A DNA stretch of 64,000 nucleotides from Bacteroidota bacterium (GTDB taxonomy: Bacteria; Bacteroidota; Bacteroidia; Bacteroidales; Cfx3-03). The DNA lies in the NCBI GenBank assembly GCA_013390605.1, contig JACAUB010000001.1:4998754-5062753 (forward strand), given 5' to 3'. The notes beneath the pieces are model-generated. The model searched no databases. It was not told where the DNA came from and saw only the letters and a list, made by a program, of their open reading frames with translations. How positions within the stretch are numbered: the stretch's first letter is position 1; every line of letters starts with the position of its first letter. Position numbers and translations under genes: made by a program. Below are positions 8,384 through 17,455 of the stretch, piece after piece.

Positions 8384-8734
8384 TTACCTTCTTAAAATCT
8401 TTTCAATCGTCTTTCCTCTTGCCAATTCATCAATTAACTTATCTAGATAACGAATCTTTTGCATGAGTTTGTCTTCGATTTCTTCCACACGATATCCACA
8501 AATTAAACCTGTAATTCTCGAAACATTTGGATTAATCTGTGGTGCTTGGACGAAAAAAGTTTCAAGATCACTGTTCTTGTCGATTTGTTGTTGCAATGTC
8601 TGTTTATTATATCCTGTTAGCCAAAAAATAATGGCATCTACCTCTGCTTTTGTGCGTCCCTTTTTCTCCGCTTTTTGAATATACAACGGATAAATATTCG
8701 CAAAAGGGATTGAAAATATTCTTGCCTTATCCAT
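8384..8734 (-). CDS. DUF2200 family protein
   Basis: A 116-residue protein that matches DUF2200 in length and motifs: 'FANIYPLYIQKAEKKGRTKAEVD' near residue 10-33, 'WLTGY' near 43, 'FFVQAPQINPN' near 60-70, and 'ITGLICGYRVEEIEDKLMQKIRYLDKLIDELARG' at the end. It is small, basic and cytoplasmic; family function is unknown. It stands alone between the DHFR remnant and a secreted glycosidase gene on the same strand. Confidence 0.85.
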   Translation of the reverse strand: MDKARIFSIPFANIYPLYIQKAEKKGRTKAEVDAIIFWLTGYNKQTLQQQIDKNSDLETFFVQAPQINPNVSRITGLICGYRVEEIEDKLMQKIRYLDKLIDELARGKTIEKILRR

Positions 8735-8906
8735 TTTAGTTGTTATTATTTATCAAAGTTTGTTTCTTTTTGTCAGTTGCAAGTTAACACTGTTGTCAGA
8801 GGTTTGCAATTGTTAATGAGTTTATTTAATGGGCTTTACGAGGTCAGCAACCATTCTTTTCCAAATTTACTAAAAAACACATAGTCAACAAAAATGGTTC
8901 ATTTTT

Positions 8907-10724
8907 TCATTTAGAATTCATTTTATCACTATCAATAGTCAATGTCCTATTAACTTGTGTAACTCGTTGCATTTTCATTTTCTCAATGGCTCTATCATAT
9001 GTTAATAAACCATTCACTTCATGCTCAACATCCGTAGTTTGTGTATAGATAGCAACACTTAATCCATTATATTTCATCCATTGATCAATATGATTAATTA
9101 ACAAAACGTACTGATCTGTAAGGGCCGTTTTAGTTGCAGCATAATCATAAGCATTATTTCTCACCGGCCACATATGGTTGTGCACGAATAATCCAATTCC
9201 ACCAAATTCACCCAGTGATGCAGCTCTGCAAGTATCAGGTTCTGAAGGACTATAAGGTTGTTGATATAAATGAGTATCTACAAAATCTCCGTTACTCGGA
9301 TCTCCATATGCTTTTTGATAGGTTGGGTTATTGTTAAAACCCGAATTCCCATTTACCAGGCGGGATGGATCATATTTTTTCACCCAGTTAGTTATCTCGC
9401 GAACATCAAAAGCACCCCAGTTTTCATTAAACGGAACCCACGTAACAATACAGGGAGAATTATAATTATCATCGATGATGGCCTTTAGTTCTTGTCGAAA
9501 ACGCCCTCTGTTGATTGTTGTATCTTCCTGTGGATACCAGATTGCCGGCATATCCTGCCAAACCATCAGTCCAAGTTTGTCGGCCCAATAATAAAAGCGT
9601 TTAGGTTCTGTCTTCATATGTTTGCGGATCAGATTAAATCCGGCATTCTTTGTAAAGGCAATATCCGATTTTAATGCCTCGTCTGTAGGGGCTGTTAACA
9701 CACCGTCGGGCCAGTAACCCTGGTCCAGCAATCCGAGTTGCATTAAAAATTTGCCATTGAGCAATGGTCTTATTACTCCATTGACCTTCCCTAGTCGCAT
9801 GTCTCGCATGCCAAAATAGCTGATAACCTGGTCCGTAATATTTCCCGAAGCATCACGTAAAGTAAGTTTCAGATCATAAAGAAAAGGATGGTCTGGTGTC
9901 CAGTAAATGGCATTCTTTATCGGTAAATAAAAAATTTTTCCTGAAGTTGAAGTTACAGATGCAATAGGCTTATTATTTATGATAGCTGTTGCAGTGACCG
10001 TACTGTTGGCATCAGCATCTACAGAGATGTTCATTCGGTTGTTTGAAAGATCGGGCAGTAATCGTATCTTCTTAATATATGTTTGATTGACAGGTTCTAA
10101 CCAAACAGTTTGCCAAATGCCGGAAGTAAAGGTATAATCTCCCCTTGGGCCATTCTTGCCTGAAGGGGTACGTCCATCATTTGCATCGTGTGCACCAACC
10201 ACGATCAGGTTTTCCCCTGAATGTATTAAAGAAGTAATATCCAGACTAAAGGCATCGTATCCACCTGAATGAGAACCAGCTTTATGGCCGTTGATAAAAA
10301 CAGTGGCATCGTGATCTACCGCTTCAAAATGTACCAATAAACGTTTTCCTTTCCAAGTGGCAGGTATTTCAAATTTACGCCTATACCACATATTGATTTC
10401 CTGTTTTCGCTTAATACCTGACAATACTGATTCAGGGCAATATGGGACGTGAATCTTTTCTGTTTTTCCATTGAAAGCGATGGGATCAACAGGCGCAAAA
10501 GCATCAAGCTGGTCTTTACCACCGATGTAATCCCACCAGCCGTTTAGGCACAGCCAATCCGTACGTTTAAATTGCGGTCTTGGATATTCGGCCAAAGGGA
10601 TACTTGCTGCTAATGCTTGAGCAGTCCACTTGGTGGGCAGTTCACTCCGTTGCGCATGAAGCTTTGTTGAAGAAAGGGCAAATAGCGACAGTGAGACAAG
10701 AAAAAATGAAATTCGGTAATTCAT
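8907..10724 (-). CDS. secreted glycoside hydrolase family 2 (beta-galactosidase/glucuronidase type)
   Basis: Signal peptide at residues 1-25 (ends LHAQ). The order is GH2 sugar-binding jelly roll (about 45-215, including 'VFINGHKAGSHSGGYDAFSLDIT'), immunoglobulin-like domain (215-310) and TIM barrel (315-580). Catalytic candidates are Glu434 in 'FNENWG' (acid/base) and Glu506 in 'SLGEFGG' (nucleophile). The exact sugar cannot be read from sequence. It is not in a SusC/SusD locus; it is monocistronic here, so it may act as a lone periplasmic or surface enzyme. Length of 605 aa is on the short side for GH2, with no extra C-terminal domains. Confidence 0.93.
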   Translation of the reverse strand: MNYRISFFLVSLSLFALSSTKLHAQRSELPTKWTAQALAASIPLAEYPRPQFKRTDWLCLNGWWDYIGGKDQLDAFAPVDPIAFNGKTEKIHVPYCPESVLSGIKRKQEINMWYRRKFEIPATWKGKRLLVHFEAVDHDATVFINGHKAGSHSGGYDAFSLDITSLIHSGENLIVVGAHDANDGRTPSGKNGPRGDYTFTSGIWQTVWLEPVNQTYIKKIRLLPDLSNNRMNISVDADANSTVTATAIINNKPIASVTSTSGKIFYLPIKNAIYWTPDHPFLYDLKLTLRDASGNITDQVISYFGMRDMRLGKVNGVIRPLLNGKFLMQLGLLDQGYWPDGVLTAPTDEALKSDIAFTKNAGFNLIRKHMKTEPKRFYYWADKLGLMVWQDMPAIWYPQEDTTINRGRFRQELKAIIDDNYNSPCIVTWVPFNENWGAFDVREITNWVKKYDPSRLVNGNSGFNNNPTYQKAYGDPSNGDFVDTHLYQQPYSPSEPDTCRAASLGEFGGIGLFVHNHMWPVRNNAYDYAATKTALTDQYVLLINHIDQWMKYNGLSVAIYTQTTDVEHEVNGLLTYDRAIEKMKMQRVTQVNRTLTIDSDKMNSK

Positions 10725-10958
10725 AAAGGGGAAATTTAATTTGGTATGAAGATAGCTTGATTAAACTATTGAATAAGTAATTTATTTGCAATTTCAAATG
10801 TCAAGCAAAATGAGTATAAAGATTGATGGAGTAAAAAAGTGAAAGTATGTTTCTGCTCTCTATAGCTTTAAACACTTGAATGAGTTTATTTAATAATATC
10901 TACCTTAATAAAAGCATAAGATTGAGCTCCCTGTGAAGTTACTCATACGTTTCTTTTT

Positions 10959-12068
10959 TTATTTATCAATTTTAGTTGTATCATTAGCTATAATCTGGCT
11001 ATCAATATATTTTATATCTTGGGTAATCAAATACCTGTCATCACCCATTGATAGTATAATTTTCACCCAGTCATTTTTTTTATTATATGTATATTCCAAT
11101 TTGTTTTCCCAATTACCACCAAAACTATTAGTATTACTGCGAAAACTAATCACATCTCCTTTTACATTATATGTTATTTTCTCAATTCTATGCATAGATG
11201 GAAGGTGCTGATCTTTACTTACCTGTCCATGCGTATCGATTTGATAAGTTATTCCTTGAATTCCATCTGAAGTTATTGTTGTCGGTTTTTTTTCTATAAA
11301 ATCACTATATTTAATCTCTAAATTTTCAGTTTCTACATCTTGCACCCAACATCTTGAATGTTCCTTGATCAATTGTTTTTTTTTATTCCAATAATACTCA
11401 TACGTGGATTTTGATGAAAGATATTGATTTATAGAATCAATTTTATACCAATTAATAATAGTGGATATTTTTTTCCCTTCGTTCAGTGATGGTTTATCGT
11501 ATTTATAAATATATTCCTTTTTAAGCCCTTTCTTTTCAAATTCTTCTATCTTCGTATTTTGTCCACAATCATTATATGAAAAAACAGTCTTATTTTCCAA
11601 ATAAATTCCATTAAAATTTTGAACTTCCTGCAATACTCCTTTAACATCTCTTTTATAAATCTCTATTAAAGTATCATTCATAGGCTCATGAGATTTTATT
11701 GTTGTTATTTTAGAGATTTTATGCTCCTTTGGATTAGAATAGTCGTATGATATTTTGGAGAATATTTTTTCATTTCCTTTTTCATCTATTACAAACTTTT
11801 CTCTATAAATTACATTATTGAACAAGTCTATATACTTTGTACTCCAAGTAAAATCCTTATGGAATCTATTATCGCCTAGCCCCTCGAGTGAATAAAATTC
11901 TGGTTTATTTATAACCCATTCATTAAATTCTTTCTTTAATGAAAACGCTTTTGTCTTTATTATTTTTACAACATTACTATTATATTGAACAGGGGGAGGG
12001 GTGTTTTTACAAGAGATAGCTGATATGATCACAAAAAATATTGCTAACAATCTCATCGTCCTTATCAT
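10959..12068 (-). CDS. hypothetical lipoprotein with YD/RHS-like strand pattern (369 aa)
   Basis: A lipobox (IISAISC) follows a hydrophobic segment, so Cys20 should be lipidated; a second ATG at residue 5 is an equally good start. The mature part shows repeated 'Y-x-Y-(N/D)' beta strands such as 'KISYDYSNPKEHKIS', 'TVFSYNDCGQNTKI' and 'LEYTYNKKNDWVK', the pattern of RHS/YD-like or MORN-like repeats seen in Bacteroidota cell-surface lipoproteins. No function known. It follows the upstream gene by 16 bases and is probably co-transcribed. Confidence 0.75.
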   Translation of the reverse strand: MIRTMRLLAIFFVIISAISCKNTPPPVQYNSNVVKIIKTKAFSLKKEFNEWVINKPEFYSLEGLGDNRFHKDFTWSTKYIDLFNNVIYREKFVIDEKGNEKIFSKISYDYSNPKEHKISKITTIKSHEPMNDTLIEIYKRDVKGVLQEVQNFNGIYLENKTVFSYNDCGQNTKIEEFEKKGLKKEYIYKYDKPSLNEGKKISTIINWYKIDSINQYLSSKSTYEYYWNKKKQLIKEHSRCWVQDVETENLEIKYSDFIEKKPTTITSDGIQGITYQIDTHGQVSKDQHLPSMHRIEKITYNVKGDVISFRSNTNSFGGNWENKLEYTYNKKNDWVKIILSMGDDRYLITQDIKYIDSQIIANDTTKIDK

Positions 12069-12084
12069 AACATGGTTACTTTAA

Positions 12085-12690
12085 TTATTTTATACGAATA
12101 TACTCTATAATTTTATTTTTGTCGATGTTATTTCTTCCTATTTTCTTTATTCTATATAGCTTACACTCCTCTGCAATGTATTGAAAATTTTCATAAACAT
12201 CTTCACTATTAGCTTGCTTTTGTAGCCACTTAATATATTTTCTTATTGAGCAGTTTTCATGTGTTAGTTTAATATACCAATCAAATGATACGTAAATATA
12301 TTCAATCTCCAATATCCCTTTCTTCACAAAGAAACCCATATCCTCAAAATGACCAAGTAAATAATCATCAATTTTAAATGGGTCAATTTGATAATTCATA
12401 TCCTTTGCAACATTCTTGTAATCAACGTAAGCATCAGGTAACTTATCTAATTTGTCTTTGTTTATTTTAAAATAAGGGTGATCTGGGTCTGATTGTAATT
12501 CTCTAAATATTAACAAATCAGAATAAATAAAAAATAAAAGTTGCCTAGTATTTTTGCAGAAAAAATCTTTCTTGAATCTGTGACTAAAATCACCTTTCCT
12601 ATTTTTGTTCAAACCTCTTAACTGGCGATATGCGATAATCATCCCAATTAATGGAATAATTAGTAGTATAAAATCCTTAAAATTATGCAC
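12085..12690 (-). CDS. membrane-anchored hypothetical protein (201 aa)
   Basis: One N-terminal membrane helix (about residues 8-22, 'FILLIIPLIGMIIAYRQL') followed by a basic and then mostly helical cytoplasmic domain rich in Tyr, Lys and Asp. It resembles the DUF4760-like single-helix proteins in shape only; I cannot assign a family. It is the first gene of a probable two-gene unit with the lipoprotein downstream. Confidence 0.65.
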   Translation of the reverse strand: MHNFKDFILLIIPLIGMIIAYRQLRGLNKNRKGDFSHRFKKDFFCKNTRQLLFFIYSDLLIFRELQSDPDHPYFKINKDKLDKLPDAYVDYKNVAKDMNYQIDPFKIDDYLLGHFEDMGFFVKKGILEIEYIYVSFDWYIKLTHENCSIRKYIKWLQKQANSEDVYENFQYIAEECKLYRIKKIGRNNIDKNKIIEYIRIK

Positions 12691-13195
12691 TATATTATCG
12701 TATTTGTTTGCTTTCTGGTAACAGCCCTGCGGTTTTTCTACAACTTTAATAATTAACCCATCTCAATCAGATGTGATTATTTGTGTTTTAGTTGATATTT
12801 AAATCGAATAAATCTTTTCCTGTTAACATCATTTTCGATATTTTGCTCTGTTATATAAAGTAAGTTGGAATGCTAAATAGTAGAGTTTTATTTAATGTCT
12901 CACAAAACTATGTAAAATAAAATGAAAAGTCAAAACTCTATTGATTTCAAATTGATTAGGGTGGTTTAAAAATTATGTTTATCCTTATTTTACTAAATAT
13001 CTTTGTATATACATCATTAATTATATGAGGTTTCAAAATACAAACAAATCTGTAGTGATTTATTGGTAGAATAGTTACAGATTTACAAGTATTTATGATA
13101 AGTAAAAAGTCAAAAAGTATTTCAAATATTTTTTGTTATTCCACCAGTCAAATTACATAGCTTTTCCAATAACTAAATGGATTCAGCCAATGTTA
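12691..13195. other. 505-bp gene-free spacer
   Basis: AT-rich. It lies downstream of the OvoA-like gene and upstream of a minus-strand hypothetical gene. I looked specifically for a remnant of the OvoA methyltransferase domain in all frames and did not see one. No clear terminator or repeat seen. Confidence 0.5.
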
Positions 13196-14545
13196 TTATA
13201 AAGATTCCACCATGCGGAACCCGGCATGCTGGTAAAAGTGTCTTCTGAAAGCATATCGTGCATGTAATGTAATCTCATTACCTGTCGAGATCCATGAGCC
13301 CCCTTTTATCAGATTATGTTTCCCATCAAAAGTAGGAGTAGAGAAATCATCATACAAAGAGTGGACTTTAAACCCGGGATAGTTCGTGATAGCTGTTTCT
13401 GTCCATTGCCAGACATTACCAACTACATCATTAAATTCACCCATTTTAAATAGATCAACCGGACAGGGCGATGCATAGTGTTCAAGGTTTATGTTGCCGG
13501 GAGCTATTTCCCACGCATTTTGATCCGGGACATCGCAAAATGCCACTAATCGATACCATTCACCTTCAGTCAGTAGACGTAATGTCTTGCCCGTCAACTC
13601 ACTTTGCCAGTTACAATATGCTTTTGCCTCCAGATAATTCACTTCGGCTGGCCAGTTCCAGGGCATAGGTAGCTCATCTGCAACCAATCGCAGAAAATAT
13701 TCATTTTCAACTTTTCTCCAGAACAGGGGCATCTCAGCTTGTTTATAACATTTCCAGTTCCAGCCTTCATCGGTCCAATACTTTTTAGTTTGATATCCTC
13801 CCGACTCCACAAATTTCAAAAATTCTGCATTCGAGATAAGCTGCTTCGTAGCCTTAAAGGTGGCCACATTCTCCTCATATTTCCCGTATTCACAATCCCA
13901 ACCATAAAACGGATCATTGAAAGGTTTGCCCATCACAACAAGGGATCCTGGAACAGTCAGAAATTCATTACTGGTAACACTCCCCATCAAGGAGCAATTC
14001 TCACCAAACCTGCCAGATTGTAAACTGTTTAAAGGCAGTTGCCTGATCAGCACTGAAGAGGTTTCTAAATGAATCCTCTCGTGTTCAATTCCCATCATGA
14101 TTGTCCAGAAAGGACTTTCCCAGGTGATCGGCATTTGCAACGGCGTCTCTTCAATTACTTTAATGATGACCTTTTTTGCCTTATCTCGATATTCTCTGAC
14201 CTGAGAAACTTTGGGCCAGCTATAATGGTTTTCATCTATGTCGTCCCAGCTCATCTCATCCACCCCGACTGCAAATACAGATTCATAAGCAGGCTCGATG
14301 CGTGTGTCGATCAGTTTTGCCAGAATTAGTTTATTGATGAAGAAAGTAGCCGTGTGACCCAGATAAAAGATCAACGGGTGACGCAATGGGTCGGCCCGCA
14401 GATAGAATGTTTCATCCTGTTTTATTAAGTCATATAATTTCTCGTCAATCTCCCATGTTTTTATAAAATAATCAAGAATCTCGATTCGCTTTTCTTTTGG
14501 ATCCCCTTCTTGTAGATTGATTGTTTTTGTTTTCAGATTATGCAT
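13196..14545 (-). CDS. ovoA: OvoA-like 5-histidylcysteine sulfoxide synthase without methyltransferase domain
   Basis: N-terminal DinB_2-type domain followed by an FGE-sulfatase/SUMF1 fold. Iron ligand candidates are His64 in 'FYLGHTATFF' and His155/His159 in 'GIEHERIHLE', equivalent to the 3-His site of OvoA. The C-terminal core ends 'VGNVWQWTET...LIKGGSWIS...ARYAFRRHFYQHAGFR'. OvoA joins histidine and cysteine oxidatively to make the sulfoxide precursor of ovothiol. Typical OvoA proteins are about 700 aa with a SAM methyltransferase domain after this point; here the protein stops at 449 aa, so the product may remain unmethylated 5-thiohistidine or be methylated elsewhere. An ergothioneine-type EgtB cannot be fully excluded, but the length and motifs favour OvoA. 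Confidence 0.85.
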   Translation of the reverse strand: MHNLKTKTINLQEGDPKEKRIEILDYFIKTWEIDEKLYDLIKQDETFYLRADPLRHPLIFYLGHTATFFINKLILAKLIDTRIEPAYESVFAVGVDEMSWDDIDENHYSWPKVSQVREYRDKAKKVIIKVIEETPLQMPITWESPFWTIMMGIEHERIHLETSSVLIRQLPLNSLQSGRFGENCSLMGSVTSNEFLTVPGSLVVMGKPFNDPFYGWDCEYGKYEENVATFKATKQLISNAEFLKFVESGGYQTKKYWTDEGWNWKCYKQAEMPLFWRKVENEYFLRLVADELPMPWNWPAEVNYLEAKAYCNWQSELTGKTLRLLTEGEWYRLVAFCDVPDQNAWEIAPGNINLEHYASPCPVDLFKMGEFNDVVGNVWQWTETAITNYPGFKVHSLYDDFSTPTFDGKHNLIKGGSWISTGNEITLHARYAFRRHFYQHAGFRMVESL

Positions 14546-14547
14546 TG

Positions 14548-15084
14548 CTAGCTTAGTTTTTTATGTAGGTACACTTTATGCATCACGAAAGTTTCATTTG
14601 TATCGGGATTGATTTTCGTCTGATCGATGTAGGCGTAATCTTGATATCCCCTGCTTCGATAAAGCGAGATAGCGAGGCTGTTTTCAACCCACACACGAAT
14701 AAAAGCATGTTTGAACCGTTTTTTATCTACTGTTTGAATAAACTTAAGCAACAGCTGTTTGCCCAATCCCTGACCTCTGGCACTTTCTGTTACCATCATT
14801 TCAGCAATATAAACACAATCTTCTACCAAAAAGTTTTGCCTTATTTTATCAGGGATCAATTCATCAAAACTCAATGGAGTAGCCAATAACGCACCGAAAA
14901 CTTTATCTTCTTTCAGAACTATAATCCCATAACCTTCTACAAACAGACTGTTGAGATAATGGCCAATAGCTTCTGGGTCTATAGTCTGGGCCGACAGACC
15001 TGAAGAGAAACAATTTAAATATAGTTGCAACAACTCATCTTTATAATTCTGGTAGTTTCTTTTATCTATCCTGATTAATTCCAT
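14548..15084 (-). CDS. GNAT family N-acetyltransferase
   Basis: A 178-residue GNAT protein: acetyl-CoA loop 'ARGQGLGKQLL' near residue 115-125 matching R/QxxGxG/A, preceded by beta strand 'DCVYIAEMMVTE', and ending 'SLAISLYRSRGYQDY' then 'FVMHKVYL'. The stop is two bases before the OvoA-like start, so the two are almost certainly one transcript and probably one pathway. The substrate is unknown. The amino group of a thiohistidine or a precursor is a reasonable guess only. Confidence 0.9.
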   Translation of the reverse strand: MELIRIDKRNYQNYKDELLQLYLNCFSSGLSAQTIDPEAIGHYLNSLFVEGYGIIVLKEDKVFGALLATPLSFDELIPDKIRQNFLVEDCVYIAEMMVTESARGQGLGKQLLLKFIQTVDKKRFKHAFIRVWVENSLAISLYRSRGYQDYAYIDQTKINPDTNETFVMHKVYLHKKLS

Positions 15085-15298
15085 CTGAGATAAGTTTATC
15101 TCATAGAAATGTAAAACTTACAGCTTTGTTCAAAATCTATGTATATGAACTATGATGTTCTATCACAATTAACCAATTTTATTTAGTTATATTTTGTAAC
15201 TAATACGCTGTTTTACCCCCTGTATGACTGGACTAAAGTTGTAAATTCAATAATCTCTCAAATATATTCGGTAGAAAGAACCCTTTTTACTTATGAGA

Positions 15299-16378
15299 TT
15301 ATAATCTTGTTATTATTTCAGCATTACAATAGTAACTTTTCATTTCATTGGCAGTCATGCAAGAATGCACAGGCAGTATGTACAGTAAATCTCCGATTTT
15401 ATATTTTCGGATAAGCGATTCGGGAACAGAAACAATTCCGTGTTCTTGCGATAAGCTTTTTAAATACATTCCCGAAACAGGTTCACCCCATCCCTGTTCA
15501 AGTTGTTCAACTACTGTTCCGTAAATAGTTCCTTGATTGTCAGTTTCCAGGCGTTCTTTAGAAAAATGAACGCCCCCGCCATATATTACTATTTCATTTC
15601 TGTCGGCGTGAATTGAGACAATAGGACAGGCCATCGCAACTGCAATCTGGTCAATCGAACAAGACCCGATTTGATGTTGGGTGAGATCATAAAAAACAAA
15701 ATTACCAGGGCGGATCTCATCTATTCCTGAAAAATCATCGACAACACTACAACTTGGGGTGTCTCCTATTGAGATGATTAAACCCGGATAGCGATCTATA
15801 TATTTTGCTTTTAAGTCAGTTAAAATTTTCCTGCTTGTATTATGAATTGAAAGAATCTCTTCTTTCGTTCTGCATTTATAGGTGTGACCGGCATGCGTTA
15901 AAAAACCTTTGAAGTCCAATGCTGCGCAGTTGCTTATTTCATTAAGGATCTCATTAATTTGCTGTGTAGAGGTATGGGAGAGTCCGGTTCTATTATATCC
16001 AACATCAATCTTAAGATATATTCCGATTTTGTTTTTTGCATTTTGAGTTAAAAACCTGGCTGTTTCTATTGATTCCACTAGAATATTCAACATAATTTTT
16101 TCAGAAAGTTGATTTATCGTTTCAATTTCTAAGATGTTAACGGGAAAAGCAACGGTAATATCTTTCCATTCAGTAGAAAAATATTGGGCCATTTCAAGTG
16201 ACGAAACGGTTATCTTATCAACTCCTAATTCTTTATACCACTTCCCAATTTCTAATGATTGATGTGTTTTGAAATGTGGACGAAATTCGACATTGTTTTT
16301 TTGTGCCTTCAAAAACATCATTTCAATGTTTCGTTTGCATTTTTTTTTGTCTAATAATAGTGTTGGCTTTGTTATCAT
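15299..16378 (-). CDS. D-threonine aldolase/D-serine dehydratase-like PLP enzyme (fold type III)
   Basis: Alanine-racemase-type TIM barrel with Schiff-base lysine candidate Lys37 in 'FRPHFKTHQS', and a C-terminal beta domain with the metal pair His338 and Cys340 in 'PVHSCMTANE', the Zn/Mn motif of D-threonine aldolases and eukaryotic-type D-serine dehydratases. Length (359 aa) is normal. It would act on a D-beta-hydroxy amino acid in the cytoplasm. It precedes the GNAT-ovoA pair by 214 bases on the same strand; a role in the same pathway as the missing C-S lyase is conceivable but unsupported, since known OvoB-type lyases are fold type I. Confidence 0.88.
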   Translation of the reverse strand: MITKPTLLLDKKKCKRNIEMMFLKAQKNNVEFRPHFKTHQSLEIGKWYKELGVDKITVSSLEMAQYFSTEWKDITVAFPVNILEIETINQLSEKIMLNILVESIETARFLTQNAKNKIGIYLKIDVGYNRTGLSHTSTQQINEILNEISNCAALDFKGFLTHAGHTYKCRTKEEILSIHNTSRKILTDLKAKYIDRYPGLIISIGDTPSCSVVDDFSGIDEIRPGNFVFYDLTQHQIGSCSIDQIAVAMACPIVSIHADRNEIVIYGGGVHFSKERLETDNQGTIYGTVVEQLEQGWGEPVSGMYLKSLSQEHGIVSVPESLIRKYKIGDLLYILPVHSCMTANEMKSYYCNAEIITRL

Positions 16379-16551
16379 CGGTGAAATTCTAACTCGTTTT
16401 AAACATGGTTGCGAATGCTCTAAATCTGGATACAGGTGAAAATTATATACTACTCCCTTTTCTTCAGACTTCTGGCGTGTGTGTTTTTAATATTGTTCAA
16501 ATTTAATGATCTTTTAATAATGTGTAGGTATTTAATAAGTGAAGAGAAGTG

Positions 16552-16620
16552 AAATGGTAACAATTCTCGGTTGTAAGGGGAGCTTAAAAGATAACAGCCA
16601 TTTACGAGAATTCAACAGTG
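16552..16620 (+). repeat. ~70-bp intergenic repeat, copy 3 (diverged)
   Basis: AAATGGTAACAA, then TAAGGGGAGC at 16573-16582 as in copy 1, then ACAGCCATTTACGAGAA matching the ACAGCCACTTACAGAGAA region. The right hairpin arm is lost. It lies downstream of no plus-strand gene, like copy 2. Confidence 0.6.
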
Positions 16621-16859
16621 TAGAATCTTCCTGTAATCAATTTATTTGTATCAAAAACCAATGCGATTTCAATTTTATCGAGTATATTTGTATTTGACAT
16701 TTAACACCATATTTGCTGTTTTATATAGTTCCTAAAGTAATCTTTTCTAAAACAGTATGGTGAACAATAAGCTTGAAATTCCACCCTGATTATCTTTCGA
16801 TTATTCCCCTTCTTTCATCATAAATCCCTCATATGACTTTCCTAAACAGATGGGTTTGT

Positions 16860-16934
16860 CCATAGTATCTCCATACTTTGTCCATACTTCCTCCATAGTT
16901 AGTCCATACTTATAAGCTATGGAGGAAGTATGGA
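16860..16934. repeat. 11-bp-period repeat array A with 18-bp inverted repeat
   Basis: CCATA begins at 16860, 16871, 16882, 16893 and 16904, exactly 11 bases apart, with variable 6-base spacers. The reverse form TATGG recurs at 16918 and 16929, again 11 apart. The segment 16881-16898 is perfectly complementary to 16917-16934 (18 bp, loop 18 nt), giving a strong hairpin. Arrays with the same period are at 41722 and 61627. Confidence 0.85.
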
Positions 16935-17288
16935 GGAACCTTCGAGAAAGGGTCGACAAAGTTTTGATAAACCCATCTTTTTAGGAGAGACGTACTATCT
17001 TTTTACGGTCTTTATCGATTACTTAAAGAAGTTTTTTGAGTTGAAATTTAACTAAAGGAGCGGCTATCGTGCTCGTCAATAAAGTAGGTCAAATTTATTG
17101 ACGTTTATCCTGCTTTTTTGTAAACCCGAAATAATCAAATTTAAGGAAAAAAGGATTGTTTCTGAAATTTGTTTTATCAAAGGTATCGTTTATTGAGATC
17201 AGTCAGAAGAGTTGTGAAGAAGAGTTAAGCATCTTTACTACTGCACAAAAGTATGCCGTTAATTATTGTTGCACTTATATTAAGTAAC

Positions 17289-17411
17289 ACCTGTTGGCTG
17301 AATTAATTTAGAATATAATCAAAACTAATTGATTGGAATTTCAAGCTCATAGAAATCAAATGTGTTAACTATTTGATAACCTATCAGTTGAAATTTAATT
17401 CATCCAACGCG
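17289..17411. mobile_element. 123-bp MITE, copy 1, with target-site duplication
   Basis: Ends are ACCTGTTGGCTGAATTA and the inverted TAATTCATCCAACGCG-type end. A direct repeat TTAAGTAAC flanks it at 17280-17288 and 17412-17420. The second copy at 37844-37966 has the same length and most of the same sequence, but different flanking duplication. No coding capacity, so it must have been moved by a transposase encoded elsewhere. Confidence 0.85.
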
Positions 17412-17455
17412 TTAAGTAACACCTATTAACGATCTAAAAGGTAGTAAGTAGCATA

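Larger units (their letters stand above)
16379..17455. other. 1.08-kb intergenic region made of repeats
   Basis: Contains repeat copy 3 (16552-16620), an 11-bp-period array (16860-16934) and a MITE (17289-17411), each listed separately. Between the array and the MITE, the plus strand has a 52-codon frame without an ATG ending at 17287 whose composition is protein-like; it could be a scrap of an old gene but I cannot identify it. Confidence 0.6.

Noticed and set aside
16860..16934. Array A as a CRISPR array
   Set aside because: Units are 11 bp, degenerate, present in both orientations, and there are no spacers of CRISPR length or cas genes.
17130..17287. 52-codon frame ending beside the MITE
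   Set aside because: No ATG start and no identifiable family; protein-like look is not enough to call a gene or a pseudogene.
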